From contig CALFEA010000040.1 in the NCBI GenBank assembly GCA_937950385.1, positions 1 to 7,858 on the forward strand: a stretch of DNA of 7,858 nucleotides. Direction: 5' to 3'. The translations under genes and the position numbers were made by a program. The stretch is from an uncultured Altererythrobacter sp. (lineage in GTDB: Bacteria; Pseudomonadota; Alphaproteobacteria; Sphingomonadales; Sphingomonadaceae). A model generated the notes under the pieces. The model made no database searches. It saw only the letters and a program-made list of their open reading frames with translations, and was not told where the DNA came from. The first letter of the stretch is position 1, and each line of letters begins with the position of its first letter. Shown piece by piece: positions 6,537-7,858 of the stretch.

Positions 6537-6543
6537 AGTATTT

Positions 6544-6765
6544 ATGAAGATCCGTAACCTCGCTGTAGCAACTGCTGCAATTTCACTGGCTGCTGCACCT
6601 GCCGTAGCTGAAGCAACTGCTGACCGCGCAACTGCACCAGTTGAAGGTCAGAGCGAACTTGAAGGTGGCTCAGGCCTCATCATCGCTCTTCTGGCTGCTG
6701 CGGCAATCATTGCTGGCATCGTAATTGCTGCTGACGGCGGCGACGATGAGCCAATTAGCGCCTGA
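6544..6765 (+). CDS. Small exported, membrane-anchored Ala-rich protein of unknown function
   Basis: I cannot assign a function. The 73-residue product begins MKIRNLAVATAAISLAAAP, a Sec signal peptide with likely cleavage after AVA (residue 22). A short polar linker holds SELEGGSG, then a hydrophobic helix GLIIALLAAAAIIAGIVIAA (about 47-66), and an acidic tail DGGDDEPISA. The mature form is thus about 50 residues with one membrane-spanning or amphipathic helix. AAGGAG at 6531-6536, seven bases before ATG 6544, fixes the start; the TTG at 6520 in frame lies upstream of that site and is unlikely. Of 22 alanine codons, 19 are GCT or GCA, two GCC and one GCG, unlike the GCG/GCC-rich neighbours. 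Such bias plus a strong terminator suggests high expression. From memory, similar short EGGSG-hydrophobic proteins occur in sphingomonads as hypotheticals; that was not checked. Confidence 0.85.
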   Translation: MKIRNLAVATAAISLAAAPAVAEATADRATAPVEGQSELEGGSGLIIALLAAAAIIAGIVIAADGGDDEPISA

Positions 6766-6790
6766 TTTAATTATCAGATTAGACGAATTG

Positions 6791-6817
6791 GGGGCTTCCT
6801 TACGGGAGCCCCTTTTT
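6791..6817 (+). terminator. Strong intrinsic terminator of the small-protein transcript
   Basis: GGGGCTTCC (6791-6799) pairs with GGGAGCCCC (6804-6812) around a TTAC loop, a 9-bp GC-rich stem with one G-U pair, followed immediately by five T residues. It lies 25 bases after the stop codon. A smaller stem CTGAT/ATCAG (6762-6777) overlaps the stop codon just upstream. This is the clearest terminator in the window and isolates the small gene from the convergent tat operon. Confidence 0.9.
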
Positions 6818-6899
6818 CTTGGGCAAGTGCATTTTGCTCAATTACATCGCGATGGATTCAGATTTGATCGTGAGCCATAGCCTTCGAAGAACCCGCAAC

Positions 6900-6913
6900 T
6901 GAGGCCAGCCTCA
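6900..6913 (-). other. Short hairpin just downstream of tatC
   Basis: TGAGG and CCTCA form a 5-bp stem around CCAG, eight bases beyond the tatC stop. There is no T run in the minus-strand direction, so it would be at best a weak 3'-end structure. The remaining bases 6818-6899 show nothing recognisable. Confidence 0.25.
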
Positions 6914-6921
6914 AGAACGAC

Positions 6922-7731
6922 CTAGTCGGTAGCGAGTTCTTCATCCGATTCGATTTCATCACCTGATTCGTCGTCAGCCACCAATGGCTGCTGGAACCGC
7001 ATCAAAATTAGCGCGCCTTCAAACAGAAGCAGCAACGGCAGAGCCAAGATGAGCTGAGAGCCGGGATCAGGCGGCGTAACAATCGCCGCCAATGCCACCA
7101 CTCCAACAATCACATAGCGCCGTGCACCTGCCAATTGCTCGCGAGTTACGATTCCTGCGCGATTGAGCAGCAGCAGCAATACCGGCAACAAAAAGCTGAT
7201 CCCAAAGGCGAGAATAAACTGCATCACCAAGCCAAGATAAGCGCCAGCGGACGGCAAGGCTTCGATGCTGAGGCCTCCTGCCTCCCCTTCAAATCCAAGG
7301 AACCACTTAAAAGCGGTGGGCATAACCACGAAATAAGCAAGCGCGGCCCCGCTTGCAAAAAGCACTGGTGTTGCAATGAGAAAGGGCAAGAATGCCTTCT
7401 TCTCTTTAGCATAGAGCCCTGGGGCAACGAACGCCCAAAGCTGGTTGGCGATCAGAGGAAAAGACACAAAGAAGCCCGCAAACAATGCTACTTTCAGCTC
7501 AACAAAGAACACTTCGTAAAGCTGAGTAAAGATCAATTGCCCTTCCCCTTCAGGAAAAGCATTCTTCAGCGGCTGGACCAGAAAACCCAAGATTTCATCA
7601 GCGAAATAAAAGCAGATACAAAAGCCGATCAGCAGGAAAGCGATCGCTCGCACTAGCCGTGTGCGCAGCTCAATTAAGTGATCCAGCAGCGGGGCCTGCG
7701 TTTCATCAATATCGCGCAATCCGGCTACCAC
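6922..7731 (-). CDS. tatC: Sec-independent protein translocase subunit TatC
   Basis: TatC is the inner-membrane receptor that, with TatB, recognises twin-arginine signal peptides of folded proteins. The 269-residue product has six hydrophobic segments (about 27-47, 75-98, 115-137, 163-187, 206-219, 226-244). Conserved marks are HLIELRTR (18-25) in the cytosolic N-terminus, F101 and E110 within LWAFVAPGLYAKEKK (matching E. coli F94 and E103 of the signal-binding site), and TPPDP (219-223) before the last helix. The acidic tail 251-269 (DDESGDEIESDEE) is an extension beyond the last helix. The start is GTG 7731: GAGG at 7739-7742 lies seven bases upstream, and conserved sequence begins within a few residues. 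It lies two bases after the tatB stop, so the pair is one operon and probably translationally coupled. The minus-strand gene converges on the small exported protein gene. Confidence 0.96.
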   Translation of the reverse strand: MVAGLRDIDETQAPLLDHLIELRTRLVRAIAFLLIGFCICFYFADEILGFLVQPLKNAFPEGEGQLIFTQLYEVFFVELKVALFAGFFVSFPLIANQLWAFVAPGLYAKEKKAFLPFLIATPVLFASGAALAYFVVMPTAFKWFLGFEGEAGGLSIEALPSAGAYLGLVMQFILAFGISFLLPVLLLLLNRAGIVTREQLAGARRYVIVGVVALAAIVTPPDPGSQLILALPLLLLFEGALILMRFQQPLVADDESGDEIESDEELATD

Positions 7732-7733
7732 GA

Positions 7734-7858
7734 TCAGGCCTCGCCCTTTGGCGCGGGCGCATCATTTGTTTCTGCTTCACCCGATGGATCATAGCCAGCG
7801 GGCGGGCCTGTCATTTCGGCACCTATGTCAGTCGTAGCATCTGGAGCAGGATCATCGG
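7734..7858 (-). CDS. tatB: C-terminal tail of TatB (5' partial)
   Basis: The frame enters from the right edge and ends at TGA (7736-7734), two bases before the tatC start. Forty residues are visible, from DDPAPDATTDIG to APAPKGEA. They are rich in Pro, Ala, Asp and Glu with no hydrophobic segment, as expected for the disordered cytosolic tail of TatB. No conserved TatB motif (membrane helix, amphipathic helix) falls inside the window, so the identification rests on position directly upstream of tatC in the usual alphaproteobacterial tatABC order and on composition. Confidence 0.7.
   Translation of the reverse strand, partial: DDPAPDATTDIGAEMTGPPAGYDPSGEAETNDAPAPKGEA

Larger units (their letters stand above)
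6116..6543 (+). other. 428-base non-coding region with repeats and structured leader
   Basis: No convincing protein gene lies here. The stretch is visibly richer in A and T than its flanks and holds, in order: a palindrome and hairpin after the amidohydrolase stop; an ACGAAAT/ATTTCGT dyad at 6142-6169; a TGTAAT -10-like box at 6193-6198; an imperfect long hairpin at 6217-6258; three GCTTTGC copies at 6255, 6276 and 6299; a possible promoter at 6374-6402; and a leader with alternative stems up to the ribosome binding site of the small exported protein. An 86-codon TTG-started frame (6230-6490) and a 99-codon minus frame (6094-6393) cross it. Both lack ribosome binding sites and recognisable motifs. 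Confidence 0.6.

Noticed and set aside
4451..6765. Functional link between the tat operon and the two exported proteins
   Set aside because: Neither the amidohydrolase nor the small protein has a twin-arginine motif in its signal peptide, so both are predicted Sec substrates.

Overview
The window reads like the chromosome of a marine or freshwater alphaproteobacterium, most likely a sphingomonad of the Erythrobacter type. This rests on overall protein character: a Bpt-type leucyltransferase with the [10 protein letters not shown] start, a single-ACT threonine dehydratase, a tatB-tatC pair, and a tiny exported Ala-rich protein of a kind I associate with sphingomonads. No database search was possible, so the placement is an inference. 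All large genes are intact, coding density is normal, and there is no transposase, integrase, tRNA, rRNA or CRISPR array.

Layout from left to right. Bases 2-361 are the 3' end of a DUF11-like surface or adhesin-type gene. Next comes an intact GH24 lysozyme gene (467-1111) with a strong ribosome binding site. It converges on a minus-strand pair: bpt (1159-2067), an N-degron aminoacyl-tRNA-protein transferase, and upstream of it ilvA-type threonine dehydratase (2189-3442). A 97-base divergent spacer holding a short inverted repeat separates ilvA from a plus-strand two-gene unit. That unit is a HIBADH-family dehydrogenase (3540-4454) whose stop overlaps the start (ATGA) of an exported YtcJ-like amidohydrolase (4451-6115).

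Bases 6116-6543 are a long AT-richer stretch with no convincing gene. It contains several inverted and direct repeats, an imperfect hairpin, a plausible sigma70-type promoter and a potentially refolding 5' leader. The leader runs into a 73-residue secreted, membrane-anchored small protein (6544-6765) with distinctive codon use and a clean intrinsic terminator. The right end carries tatC (6922-7731) and the end of tatB (7734-7858) on the minus strand, part of the twin-arginine export operon.

Most of the window is ordinary housekeeping. The part least explained by known families is 6116-6820: a small, apparently highly expressed exported protein behind an unusually long, structure-rich leader. 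The reductase/amidohydrolase pair looks like a co-translated catabolic unit of unknown substrate. Neither exported protein here has a twin-arginine signal, so the nearby tat genes are probably not functionally linked to them.
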